Assembly: GCF_010093595.1 (NCBI RefSeq)
Contig: NW_022985449.1
Coordinates: forward strand, 180,080-244,079
DNA from: Mytilinidion resinicola
Lineage: Eukaryota; Ascomycota; Dothideomycetes; Mytilinidiales; Mytilinidiaceae
DNA: 64,000 nt
Direction: 5' to 3'
Positions 45,740 to 57,409 of the stretch are shown here, one piece after another. The first letter of the stretch is position 1, and each line of letters begins with the position of its first letter. The notes below the pieces were generated by a model that was not told where the DNA came from, did no database searches, and was given only the letters and a program-made list of their open reading frames with translations. Made by a program: the position numbers and the translations under genes.

Positions 45740-46922
45740 GATGGATGGGTATTGGCTAGACGAGGTTGTATAGCTGCTTATAAGGAAGTCTGTTGAGAAG
45801 GCATATGAAATGAAGAGGGTTTTGTATCCACGATAAGGTACAGACACAAAAAGGAGAAGTTGGCCAAGCCTAGTTTCTACTTCGTACGCCCTTCGAACGA
45901 CAAGTGGATAGATGATCAAGCCTAGAGCGGATCATGCACCTGTGTTGGGTCACGGAAAGAGGTCAGAGGCCCAGAGTAGAAGTCGGAGGAGCATCGGATA
46001 GATGTCCACTAACGCAATTAGGTATACCGTCCAGAAACACCTTCGTCGAGCCGTATTTCGAATGTCTGATTAAGCTTAAGTATGCTCGATTATCTATTTG
46101 AGTGAGGAGTATCCTTGGGGCATCGCTGTATCCTCAATGTATTCTGAATCTGTTGCGTCAGTTGATAAGTGTGATATTGTACTCTGTTTCCTATGGCTCG
46201 AGAGTGTTGAGGGAAGACTGCCGCCAGGCCACCCGGTGAGATAAAGTTTAGCTTCCATATCACGTGACGTACTCTCATCCTCATGCCGCTACCAGATCTC
46301 TAGGGCCTTAGGAATTGTGTACATACATTTGTTCATACAGTGCATGCTGTACTGATTCCTCAAACTTACCATCTGCTCTTTCAAACCTCGACACGTGGAC
46401 CCCGGAACTACACCCAGGGGAGATTGACCAATGAAGGACGTACTGAGGTTAAAGGTATAAATATATTGATAGATCCCTACGCGATCATCACCCTTACATC
46501 TGACCATTCGCTTTCTCACCGCCCCCATCATGGCTACACCAAAGGATCTTCTGCGACACCATAAACTCCCAATGCGGCGAGCAAGATGGCAGATGACCGC
46601 GAGGATCAGCCTGCAAGGCTGACTCCCAGCACGCCGGTGTTTATCGGCCCCCAAACATCGCGCACGTAAAGGAAACCGCCTCCCGCTGCGCTACCTAGAT
46701 CGATACTTCTCCTTCCTATCGCATATACGTAGCCTTATACACGCAGCGTAATACACACAGCCTTGCTGTCAGCATGCTAGCGCGCAATTCACTCCGTCAC
46801 GACGCGTGCGGTTCTTGCAGTGCCTTTTCTACTTGTTCTTTCGCGTTACCTTTTGCGCTCGTCCACTGATTGGTGAAGCTGGGACAGCCTGTGTTTGTTT
46901 AATCCTCCTCAGTCAATCCAGC
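45740..46922. other. Divergent intergenic region, 1.2 kb, no gene seen
   Basis: Holds the promoters of the PLP enzyme and the CorA-like gene. A short frame at about 46530 and a minus frame at 46289-46654 have no support. CACGTG words occur at 46261-46266 and 46392-46397. Confidence 0.45.
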
Positions 46923-49865
46923 ATGGCGAGCTTGAAGCCGGGTCCGCATCCCGCCTCCCCACCTCTACCGCCTCCACCATCGAACTCGAAACGCTCCAAG
47001 TCGGATCCCCCGCCGATTACTGTCGAAGATACCACCACGGGGGCGGTACCGAGGAGGGAGAGCGTGAGGCCTGAAGGTGGGTTGTTCCAACAGCTATCCC
47101 CCAACGCTACGCTTGCTCAGGCTTCAAGCTTCATGAAAAGACATGTTACTGATTCTCTCTTTCTCGTAGACTCCGGTCCCTCTGCTACTTCTGCCTCAGC
47201 TTCCGCCTCCACCACTGGCTTTCGAAGCAACTTCCAATTTCCGCAAGAACACGCGCAAGGCCCTCCGGACTCAGACCCTGCGAACCTACGCGCACGGCGC
47301 ACTTCAACGTGGCATAGACGAAGACACAGTCCTGGTATTGAATGGAAGGAAAAGTGGACACAGGATAGCTGGAAGAATGGGCGTGTGTTGTTGATTGATT
47401 ATGTGGCTAGAGGTGCGTTCTTGTCGTTAATAGGGCGCAAAGCGTTAATAAAACCGACACGAAGGGGCTGCTTATGGTGGGAAAGATTCATGACTGGAGC
47501 TAATTGTCGACAGAACATACACAGAATGGACGACGGAAGATTGTTGCACAAGAATTTGGAGACGTGGACGGGTTGAGGAGGTTCTATGCGAATGTATATC
47601 GAGTACCTTCTTTGCGCTACAAGGGCAGTACTGACATTGGAATAGCAAGACTTATCTCACCAAGCTGCGCTTAGGGTTATGTATGTTTCATTTCTCTCTT
47701 CTCTCCCCATCAATTCTCTATATTCCGGGTTTTCTAGCGCTAACATGCCCAAAGACACGTCCAAAACGCCTCCTGGGCCACCCGCTTTCTCCTTCGCAAA
47801 TTCAATATTGACCACCACGATGACCTAGTAGGCACCACATTCGGTCGCTGGGCGAAGTATGAACGGCCCCAACGCCGTGGCGGAAAACCTGTCCTCAACG
47901 GGAAAACCTTTCGCACTCAGCGTGACCCGTGGCGTGGCATTTCACGTGCAGCGTTCGGCCTCGACTACCTGCGTCATTACGACAAAGGGCGCTTCAACAA
48001 GAATGCTGCTCTCATGAAATTTCAAGAACTTAATCACTATGACTCGTTTGATGCCCCAGCCTACGGTTATGACTCTTTTGTGCAGCGACTGAGCGTGTAT
48101 ATACAGCGAAGCGAAGGAGAAGCGGCTCTTCCAATGGATCCGGACATCAGAAATCCATATAACGAGAATGAAGTAAAGGAGTATCAGAGATTGCGGAGGC
48201 AGTACAGCAATGAAAAAGGCACGAATGGACACGACAACTATATCCCAAGGCTACAGTCACTTGACAATGGTACCTTATTCCTTTTCTTATTTGCTTACCA
48301 CGATCTTCGCTTTGCTATCTTTTTAGTTGAGTTGAACGCAGCATGTTCATGTATTGACTTGTGGTTCTTAGGCAGCACGATCATCATTTTTGAGCACTCC
48401 CAATCCGGGTGCGTAGAGGACACCCTGATTGGAGCTCGGCAGGAAATCGAAAGCAGATGGCGGCGGCTGACTTTCTACCTACCGCGCGAAGAAATCTCGA
48501 ATGACGAGCGCTTGGCCCTCGAGTGCATGGATTTTATCTTGCGAGATATATTCAAGGCGCTAGCCTTCTCGTGGGAGAAGTACCTTAACATTTGCGAGAC
48601 GCATACCAGTATCTTGGTAAGTTAGCCTGGTACCACAACCGTGAGACACACTAGTTGATGTATACTAGGAAGACAAAATCTACGAGAATCCCGCAGACGA
48701 ATCCAGAGCACCTGAACTGTGGACCAATTCTAGTCTTTGGCTGAAAGTCGAGCGCCTCATGTACATCCACGTCAATATCATCAAGGAAATGAAAAATCAC
48801 CTCAAGGAACTCGCGGACGAAGATCCACCACAACAAGAAACGTGGTTAGAGAACACAGCGGACGAATTCGACAAACTGTCAAACCTGATCGAAGAAGGCA
48901 TCGTAAAGCCAACCAATAATCTGAGCGATCTAATGTACAAATCAGTCGGCATCCGTGACGCTCGTCACAGTCTCCAGCTCGGGACCTCCATGTGGCGTCT
49001 CTCTTGGATCACGTTTATTTTCCTCCCTCTCACGTTTGTGGTTGGCTTCTTCGGTATGAACGTGGACACATTCAGCAATGACCCCTCAATCAAATGGTTC
49101 TTCATCAGCGCCTTCCCACTCATGATAACTGTACTCATTTGCTGGTACGGCATCAAACACACGCTTGCATCCCAACGCCAGGATCCCCTCCGCCGCGGCG
49201 TCTACGAAACCCTCTTCCAAGAACTCAGCGCCAATCACCCATCCCTCTGGTCCCGTCGCGGCCCTCGTACCGACCTTGTCCCAGTTGGCTGGCTCTCTAG
49301 CATCCGCTGGCGCCTTGTCACGTCCTGGTTTGCACCTGAGCGCACTATTGCGGCTAAGGGCTACGATCCCGCTAACGAGGAACTCGGCGTCTGGAGCCGT
49401 GTTAAGCGCTTCTTGGTTCGGCAATGGCTAGGCCGCATACAGTTCATGCCGGCCACGCATGCTTCTGCCAGCGCCCCGGACTTGGAGAGCGCAGCGTTCG
49501 ATGCCGATCTAGGGGCTGTAGGCGAGCTATTATCGCTCGCGACGCCAGTGGCAATGGCGGAGGTAGATCCAGGGGCGGCGACTCGCATTGGGCGGAGTAT
49601 TCCATTAAAGAGGCTCAGGAGCCTTAGTCCCACACGGAGTGATGATGGGATTAGAAGTGGAAGTGGAAGCGGAAGTGGAAGACCTGCGAGTTTCGGCAGG
49701 TCTGCTAGTGGAGGGGGAGCGAGCGGGGTCATGGTTGATGAAAGAGGATTAAGTGAGGACGAGAGGAGCGATGCGAGTGGAGGAGAGGAAGAGCCGAGGA
49801 GGAGGCAGTTTATGCAGAGGTTGACTGTGCCGTTTGGTGCAAGCACTACGGCGGGCGGACTGTGA
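46923..49865 (+). CDS. CorA-like Mg2+/divalent cation transporter, 853 aa
   Basis: Six exons: 46923-47412, 47514-47593, 47646-47680, 47755-48269, 48372-48616 and 48669-49865. All introns are GT...AG (52-102 bp) and phase is kept. The spliced middle reads GRRKIVAQEFGDVDGLRRFY, then NASWATRFLLRKFNI. The CorA signature is near the C-terminal side: a charged helix (MYIHVNIIKEMKNHLKEL), SLQLGTSMWRLSWITFIFLP, and FVVGFFGMNVDTF with the GMN motif at about residues 584-586. A second membrane segment around FFISAFPLMITVLICW follows. CorA proteins form pentameric channels. This one belongs to the long fungal type with a large N-terminal cytosolic part and a 240-residue tail rich in Ser, Gly and Glu. 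The tail includes the simple run GSGSGSGRPASFGRSASGGG. Confidence 0.9.
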
Positions 49866-50086
49866 GTGCAATTGTCCGCATGAGCTTGGAAAGGAGTACA
49901 CGAGGCTACCTGGATATCTTGTGGTGGATAATGGGGGATAATGGGGGATTTGAAGATAATCGTAGGTATAGTATGCACATACCTGAACAGTCAGTTGGTT
50001 ACACTCATAGGTACACATATCCATCAGCGTAAATAGCGTAAAATAACAACGAACGATATCACTTTAGGCTTCCGTCTCCGCCACTC

Positions 50087-51025
50087 TTACAACAACCACG
50101 CCTCCCTCACCCACTCCAACCCCTCCTTCAACCACTCCTCCTTCTCCGGATCAACCTCTCCATCAAACCCATGATTACCCGGCTTCACCGTCAACCTCGC
50201 CTTCCCCGGAAACAGCCTGTCCAATTTCTCCACCAACTGCACCGAATAATCAACACTCACAACCTCATCGTCCGCCCCATGAATCACCCACGTCCTGGGG
50301 AACCACGTCGCATCATCCAGCCCCTCATACGGATTAAACCGCTTCCCCTCCCCGAGGAACTGCGTCCTCCGCCCGGGCTGCTGCATCAACGCCAGGCCCT
50401 CCAGCAGCCGCGCAGGCGGCGCCGCGCTGCTCACGACCACCCCCGGCTTGATGGCCGCGAGCCACGCCTCGACTGCCGCGGCATCCGGCAGCGACATCCC
50501 CATCATCTCCTTCTTGTTGCCGCCCGGCAGCGGCTGCGACATGGGGTACGGCAGGTGCATGGCCTTGATGGTGCCCGCGGGCAGCGAGTACACGGACTGC
50601 AGCGCCAGCCAGCCGCCCGCGCTCTCGCCCGCAACGAGCAGGCGGTCGAGGTCGGCGGTGACCCCCTCAGCCTTGGAGCTGAGCAGCGCGGGAAGGGCGC
50701 CGTGCAGCCAGGCCCAGAAGTCGGCGAGGTCGGCGAGGACGTCGGCGCCCGAGTGCTCGGGGAGGAGGCGGTAGTTGGGCGCGACGATGACGGCGGCGTT
50801 GGCCAGGGCGAAGGAGACCAGGTAGGGCGGGAACCAGTCGGCGTAGAGGGCTTTGCCGGTGAAGAGGCCGCCGCCGTGGAATTGGGCGACGAGGGGGTGC
50901 GGGCCTGGGGTGATGGCTTTGGGGATGAGGAGCTCGGCGTCGATGGGTTGGTTGTTGATGGTTTTGTAGGGGATGGTGTGGTGGTGGAAGGCGTCGAAGC
51001 GGGTTTCGGGGTTTGAGGCGACCAT
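50087..51025 (-). CDS. Alpha/beta hydrolase, HSL family (esterase/lipase-like)
   Basis: Single exon on the minus strand, 312 residues. The open frame begins at a TTG (51163). The first in-frame ATG is at 51025 (MVASNPETRFDAFHHHTI). Signatures of the hormone-sensitive-lipase group are the oxyanion motif HGGG at residues 50-53, VAPNYRLLPEH near 81-91, and the nucleophile elbow GESAGG at 133-138 with Ser135. The acid lies in HGADDE (Asp252 or Asp253) and the base is His285 in GNHGFDG. All catalytic residues are therefore present. No signal peptide. Codons are strongly GC-rich at third positions. Substrates of such fungal enzymes are small esters or lactones and cannot be deduced. Confidence 0.9.
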   Translation of the reverse strand: MVASNPETRFDAFHHHTIPYKTINNQPIDAELLIPKAITPGPHPLVAQFHGGGLFTGKALYADWFPPYLVSFALANAAVIVAPNYRLLPEHSGADVLADLADFWAWLHGALPALLSSKAEGVTADLDRLLVAGESAGGWLALQSVYSLPAGTIKAMHLPYPMSQPLPGGNKKEMMGMSLPDAAAVEAWLAAIKPGVVVSSAAPPARLLEGLALMQQPGRRTQFLGEGKRFNPYEGLDDATWFPRTWVIHGADDEVVSVDYSVQLVEKLDRLFPGKARLTVKPGNHGFDGEVDPEKEEWLKEGLEWVREAWLL

Positions 51026-51924
51026 TGTAGGAGTTTTTGGGTTGGGGGTTTGGAGAATTGTGGTTGGAACTTGGAGAGGAGGGATGAGTGAGGTAGAAGA
51101 GGGTAGACTCTGCTGTGTTGATGAGATAGGAGGACTTCGTGATGGATGGCTTTCACCGGCCAAGGCTTGGCTTTATATAGACTTCCCTCAACCTACAAAG
51201 GTCCCTCAGCCCACTCGTTATCACAAGCCACATCCTCCCCCTCGGCGTCTCGCTCGCTGATTGCATAAGACTCATCCTCCTCCCCGGCACCTTTACAGAC
51301 ATAGTAATTTAAGGACGTGCACTCCTTCGCCCTTCCAAGTATTTGTAAGGCTCCAAAGGGCGGTCATGCAACACCTTCTGTAGGTAGTAATTTAAGGACG
51401 TGCGCTGCCTGCGACCTTGATAACGTTTCCAAGATTTCTGCACGCTGAGTTTGAAGCCTTCACGTATAAAGTAATAAAAGGACGTGCGCGTCCGAAAGAG
51501 GGAATCGGTGCTGATGCCATCCCGTGGACGCTCGGGTCGGCATTCGGACTGAGCGCGAGGCCGACGCTACCTAGGTACAACGCTAACTACTCGTAAGCGA
51601 GAACTTTGAGGGCTTTGGGGATGACGGTCGGCGTACTGGCTATTCGTGCGTGTATTGTCGTATCGTACAGCTACACGCATCTTACTTGATTGCCGTATTT
51701 CCCGGATACTTCCTCTCATTTCTATAGCTTTTGCATATCCCTCACGTTGACGCGACCTTTACTAGTCCCGAGGCGTGCGCGCTTGCTTCATTGTTCCCAT
51801 ATGAAATACACCTGGGCGCTGTTTTCTCCTCGACTTTTAGCTCTGCCTGTAGTTTTCGCCTTTACTGCGACTTAGCACTGGCGTAAAATATCGAGCACGA
51901 CTTATCTCGAGCATGCTCCGCAGA
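51026..51924. other. Intergenic with spaced repeat words
   Basis: Upstream of the hydrolase and of the amidase remnant. No coding signal. Contains the three-copy element listed next. Confidence 0.45.
51303..51487 (+). repeat. Three copies of an 18-bp word spaced 83-84 bp
   Basis: AGTAATTTAAGGACGTGC occurs at 51303-51320 and 51386-51403, and a near copy (AGTAATAAAAGGACGTGC) at 51470-51487. The sequence between copies is only weakly alike. This is either an old tandem repeat with a preserved core or spaced binding sites. Confidence 0.8.
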
Positions 51925-53878
51925 GAGTTTCGCTCGAAGATCTGGACCTCGACAAAATAAGATAGGGACTGCAAGACGGCAGCTTCACGAGCGAAAAATT
52001 GGTAGATGTGCGTACTGTTTTCTACGTTTAAGTTGGGGACTGACGGCTTTGCCGTAGATCTATCTAGCACGAATCGCTCAAGTGGACCCAAAAATCCGCG
52101 CTATGGCCCACATCAACCCAGATGCCAAAAGCAATTGCTATCGAGCGTGATCAACAACACAAAGATGGAAAAACGTTGGGGTCAGTACCTCCAACGCAAA
52201 TCCGAAGTCAAATGGAAAATTCAGCATGTATAGGGCGTTACATAGCATTCCACTCCTTGCGAAAGACATATTCGTCACGATGGATAAGATGGAGACCACT
52301 GGTTAGCAAACACCTTTAGTGGTATACGATGAACAAAGCTTACATGGTTTAGGAGGCTCTTCTGTCCTCATCGGCGCCAAATACGACAAAGAAGCTTTCA
52401 TCATTTCTCGACTCCGACAAGCTGGAGCAATCATACTAGGGAAAACGAACTTGAGTCAATGGGGTATGGCTAGATCGCCCAAATGCCCAAGCGGTTGGAC
52501 TGCTCTATTTGGTCAAGCAGTTGGAGGATTTCAAGAAAGTCAAGATCCCCAAGGATCATCATCTGGATCCGCCATTGCGGCTAGTCTGAATCTTGCGAGT
52601 GGCACAATAGGAGGCGAGGTAGGGCATACAATCTGCCTGCTGGCTGACAAAGTCTGATATTGTGTTAGACATGTGGGAGTATTCTTTATCCCGCACAACG
52701 TAATGGCGTTGTTGGATTGAAGCCAACGGTGGGCCTGACATCACGTTCTGGCGCAATACCACTCAATCCAGAGCAAGACTCTGTGGGCACATTGACCAGA
52801 TGGGTTAAGGATAGTGCGCTCATTCTTCAGGTCATAGCTGGTGAGTATGGCGAACTTCGGACATTTCGGTTAGTACTGACTGTTCTAGGGAAGGATGAAG
52901 ATGACTCGGCATCCGCGGACGTACCATTTGAGGATGTGCCTGATTATGTTGTGTCTTGCACAACCTCTGGATTAGAAGGACTTCAAATAGTGGTAAGCCC
53001 GCAATTAGTGAGAGCATTGTTAGGTTATACCTAACTGCTCACCATTAGGTTCCAAAATCGGCGTATGCAGTCGCAGACTCGGACCCTGAAGTGGGAGTTG
53101 CATTTCGGGATGCGATTGAAACCATTCGAGGCCTTGGGGCAACAATTATCGATGGCATGGACTTCGAACACTGGAGACCAAGCTTGGGTCTACGGGAAGA
53201 TCTGTTCGGGGACGTCCTGCTTCGGGAAGGTACACTATGGCGTAGTCAAAGGCGACGATTAGAATGCTAACTGCGGCTCAGCATACGACAAGTTTTTCGG
53301 AGGTCTTGTCGAAAACCCGAAAGGCGTCAAAAACATCTCGGATCTCATCGAATACATCAAACGAGAGCCGGATGAACTTTACGAGAAGTTTGGAGCAGGT
53401 TGGTTCGAAAGTGCGAGGGATGCTCCCGGCAATTCATTATCTAAACAGGTTCTCGATGTCAAAGCGCGCATAGAGCACCTCGGGGCAGATATGGCTCGTC
53501 TTCTCGATAGTCAAAATAGGGACTTGCTCCTCGCCACTTCGTCGACAGACCTCCCGCTCGATCTCGGCCGATTGCCTGGCATTTCAGTTCCACTTGGATT
53601 CTATTCCAAGATCGAGAGGTAGTTCATAACTCCCAAGTCACGAAGGGTCCCAATATACCGTAAGTGGATTGGCCGAACCGCTAGATCATATTACTGAACC
53701 AACTTCTAGATTTACTATCACGTTCGCGGGAAAACGCTTCAGCGAAGAAAAGCTTATTACTGCCGTTTACTCTTTCGAGCAGGCAACTAAGGTTGTCTCC
53801 CAGAACAAGGAGAAGCTGATAGTGCAACCTGATCCCTCTTTGCTAGACTTTACAGAGCAAAGCGAGAACAAGCTTTAG
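51925..53878 (+). pseudogene. Fungal amidase (amidase-signature family), disabled
   Basis: Spliced homology covers almost the whole family: EKLVD/IYLARIAQVDPKIRA, ALHSIPLLAKDIF with the catalytic Lys, GAIILGKTNLSQWG, DPQGSSSGSAIAA with the Ser-rich signature, [19 protein letters not shown], and near the end GPNIP/FTITFAGKRFSEEKL. Introns still splice in phase, for example 52008-52057, 52181-52233 and 52302-52352. Three lesions break it. A TAG lies at 51963-51965. A frame shift near 52126-52132 looks like an extra A in an AAAA run. Another one-base shift lies near 53617. The start codon is not identified. Such enzymes hydrolyse amides, often in nitrogen use. The few lesions suggest a recent loss, or base-calling errors. 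It lies tail to tail with another disabled gene only 100 bp away. Confidence 0.85.
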
Positions 53879-53978
53879 GGCCGGTTCTCCAATTCGCTTC
53901 ACACGCTGGTATCATAGAAAAGTGAATCTATTCTTAGCACCGTACATGATGAACGTGTCAGACAAATAACAAATACTA

Positions 53979-56409
53979 TCAAATATCCCTTTCAACCCAA
54001 CTCTGGATCAACGCCTCCTTTGTCGCCGGATACTCTCGCAAGTTTACTTCTTCATATTCCACGAATGTATTTGGTTGGACATACTGGATGCGAGGTGACT
54101 CTTTCGCCAGGACGATTAGGTGATACCTCGCGAAGGTGTCATCTACGTCGCTATAAGTGTCGAATCAGGGCGCTCCTTTTACAACATTCGCAGTCGATTT
54201 GTACATCTGCAGTTTTAGCAGGAACTTGCGCAATGTTGGCACAGCATGGGTCGTTATCTTTAATTCATTAAGCACGATCTTAATGTCGTCGTGCCGCTCC
54301 TTAATGCGGAGGATGTCCGGACCGCAGTTGAGGATGCATCTCAACAGCGCAAATTTGCCCGAAACATTGTTAGATAGTGGTGAAATTGGGATTCCCCTTA
54401 CTTACTCGACGGTGAGATTGGCCCTATTTCTGCATAAATCTTATTAGTGATTTTTGCTATACTTTCTTCTAAGCGGGGAATAACATGCCTTCGTTTCTGG
54501 ATTCCATCTGGATAGACCTTTGATAGCCCTATAGAGAAATATCGGGTAGCCGGCATAGATAACTAGTAATGCTGGTTCAGCGTGTTTTCTTTGCGTCACG
54601 AAGGCAGCATACCGTGTTTTGCGACCTCTCCGCTATACCAGAAAATTTTAAGGATACGTTCGTCAGTAAGCAAGACCAAGGACACCCCATCCGCACGGCA
54701 CTCTTCCAGCGCGTTTACATCAGCACCAAATATGGCTGACCAAGTTTGGCCATGTTTGTACCATAATGTAACTCTTTCGCCCGTAATAGGGTTGATTGGG
54801 GGTTAGTTAATCGAGAAGTTGTATTGGCCAGGTGATTCTTCGATTAACAACCTTCCAGATCCATAACCGAGCAGCTCGTGGCAGGCGATTAGTACTTCGA
54901 ACACCATCTCCCTATACTCGCGCATAAATTCAAGCTCTTCTTCGCGAATAAAGGGTATCTTTTCGTCGGGAGGATTGGCATTGTCCACGTTACCAAACTC
55001 GAGGTTCTTGGAGCCAACCGTTTGACAAATATCTTCAAACTAATAGGGTACATCAGCCATTGAATGTTTCTCATAGCAGAATGGTAAGTGCACTGAACGA
55101 TACTCACGTTGGGAAGGTTGAGCCCTGCTGGACTTTCCGATTTAACGAACCCGATTGCTAGTGGGATCAGTCAAAGAAACAAGGTGATGATATGAGCATG
55201 GAATGGCGGCTTACTATCCAGGCTAGTGAAGTCGGGCTTGATAAACTCAGAAGTCTCAAAAGCACTCTTAGAGTTCTTTTCAAGGCCGACCGATTCACCA
55301 CATCACGGAAGAGTGACGATAAACTCGGAGGATCTTTCTACTAACTCCGTGAACGACTTGCTTTGGATCTTATTGACAACAGCAATGATGCCTTCCCATG
55401 CCCCCCGGATTCCTTGTGGGTCTTGGTAGTTTTCGATGAATCCGATAACGGATTCAATGGCAGGCGATCGATCTTGCACCCAGTAAATCTGTGCCCTTTT
55501 GAACTCTTCATGATTCCCCGTCTTAAAGGAACTAATCAAGGCTGAGATCATGTTCTCCTGAGTATCATTACCAGCGTAGTTTTTAGCGTGCTCGAGCTCG
55601 CTTACCACCTTCTTGAGAGAGTCTGCATGATCGCCGGTTTGTAATTTTAGCACTTTGCCGCCCGGAAAGTCAAGATAGGGAGACGGTACAGAGGACGGTA
55701 GCCACGATGTTTCAGATGATGTAATGTGCAGCACAAAAGATGCCAGATTGGAACTTTCGGAGTCTTTTTTTGATATGCGCGTGTTCTCGAGAAGGATGCC
55801 ATGTTTGAAAAGGGTCTCGTCTATTGCGTCGACTTCCTGCTTCGAGATGAGAGACTCGCTTGGGTAATAGCCACTGGAGGAGCTCCTGTCGGCAGAGAAT
55901 CCGTACTGATACGGGCTCGTGGCATACACCCTTTTAGCAACAGCCTTGTAAAGGGTTTTCGTCTCATCATTTGCTTGACAGAGATTCTCGAGGGCCGCGG
56001 TGCTCAATCTTGGAACAAATTTTTGTATCACTGGTTGACTATGAAGAGATAAGTACGAGACTTCGCCAGAGTTCGAGTGCCCCACCCGATAATTCCCAAC
56101 GTTTCCCAAAAACATGGATGCATATTCGAGGAAGTACTTGAGATCGTCACCGCTCACTCCTCTGCTGTTTGCAAACTGCCCCCATTGTCCTCCCGCAGCC
56201 TTGGACAAGGCTATGATGAGGTCGAATATTTCCTCTGATTCCTGAGATGTCTGTCGCAGAAGTACTCGGGCCCCATGGAATGATGCTCTGCACATGTGGT
56301 GCGTGTACAGTCTCTCCTGCTGATTCAGCTCTGAGAAGGCCGTCGCACATGGGATTTTACATATTGGCGCATCTGTATCTGCGAATAGCGTATCTCTGGA
56401 AACACCCAT
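53979..56409 (-). pseudogene. Dipeptidyl peptidase III (M49), disabled
   Basis: From an ATG at 56409 the minus strand encodes a good DPP III N-terminal half: DTDAPICKIPCATAFSELN, ESEEIFDLIIALSKAAGG, and WGQFANSRGVSGDDLKYFLE. Introns after 55215 and around 55129-55030 keep usable splice sites. The zinc motif reads HELLGY, with Tyr (codon 54865-54863) in place of the second His ligand of HELLGH. A TAA at 54805-54803 then ends the frame just before PPINPITGE. The later parts are still traceable: EECRADG, RAIKGLSRWNPE, and HAVPTLRKFLLKLQMYK. The final block YVQPNTFVEYEEVNLREYPA ends at a stop at 53979, but further stops and shifts break it. Working DPP III removes dipeptides from short peptides in the cytosol. 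This copy should be inactive. Confidence 0.88.
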
Positions 56410-57409
56410 ATCTGACTTTCAGGGATCTAGGAGCGTGACAGATGAATTTACGTTGTTGGTGAGGATTGGGAAGTTGCACTTTGCAAGATTAGGTGAAACC
56501 TTGGACGAGGCTGAGGTTCCGTGAATGAGGCTCTGTAGAATCCCTCGAATCACTCACCAGCCGTACTCAGCAGGTTTCTCGTAAAGCCATCAGTGACGTG
56601 TCAGCATCGGATGAAATACTCACCGTCTAATGCAGTCCGCGGCAGGTTGAGGGTAGAGGAGGTTGCATGAAGGACGGATGCAGAGGCCCAGCTTGCATGT
56701 AGCACAGGCGCGTAGGTCAGGAAAGCCAATCAGTGTTCTCGGGTCAGGGCTACCTGATCATCCCACGCGTCCAGCCCTTCAGCCTCGTTGCCCGACACCA
56801 TCTGCCTTTCTCCTGTGCGACAAATGAAAGCAATCATAGCTAAAGCAGCAATGGGAGGGAGACGGGAACCGGGCTAGCGTTTAATCCTTCCATCTTCGCC
56901 AAGCCGAAAACAGGGCATTCGATATCGATCATAAGTTATGGATCGGCCCGCATCTTCCCACACATGCATGCGATGCAGATGAATACGAGACTCGATGTGA
57001 CACAGGAGCGACGCCGGAGAGAGCGGGGTACGATAAGCTTGAGGATGGAGGTGAAACAATGCATTGAACGAGGTAAGTGATGTATTGGATGAGCGTCTAT
57101 CTAGGCTACGTACGCCGTATATATACTCTGTGTGTGTGGGGGCTTACGTAGCCGTACCGTAGAACTGTGTGGGCTAAGTATAGGAACCGTGTTCTATATC
57201 AAGGTAGCCGAGCTAACCGTACCATACTCCGTAGGCTAGCTGGCTAAGAATACGTACTCCGTCAAAGCTTCTTCCATTTGGTTCGCTTTATGAGAATGTC
57301 AGCTTAAAAGCCATTCAACCGTGAATCCACTTTCTATCTCAGCCTTCCTCATTTGTTCCAAAATCTCAAGTACCCTCAAATCTACCAGAGCAATAGGCCT
57401 TGGAACACC
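56410..57409. other. Intergenic, 1 kb, CGTA-rich part, no gene seen
   Basis: No coding signal. Bases 57105-57265 contain many CCGTA, TACGTA and ACTCCGT words, as noted in the findings. Confidence 0.45.

Noticed and set aside
1600..46400. CACGTG hexamers in many gaps (for example 1623, 8426, 15243, 18211, 21856, 34553, 36865, 39275, 46261, 46392)
   Set aside because: About ten sites were noticed, while about fifteen are expected by chance in 64 kb, so there is no enrichment.
50171..51016. 281-codon plus-strand frame opposite the alpha/beta hydrolase
   Set aside because: It is a shadow of the GC-rich hydrolase gene, which has all its catalytic motifs on the minus strand.
52302..52352. TAG at 52304-52306 as a fourth lesion in the amidase
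   Set aside because: It falls in an intron with GTTAGC donor and TTTAG acceptor; removing it joins METTG to GSSVLIGAKYDK in phase.
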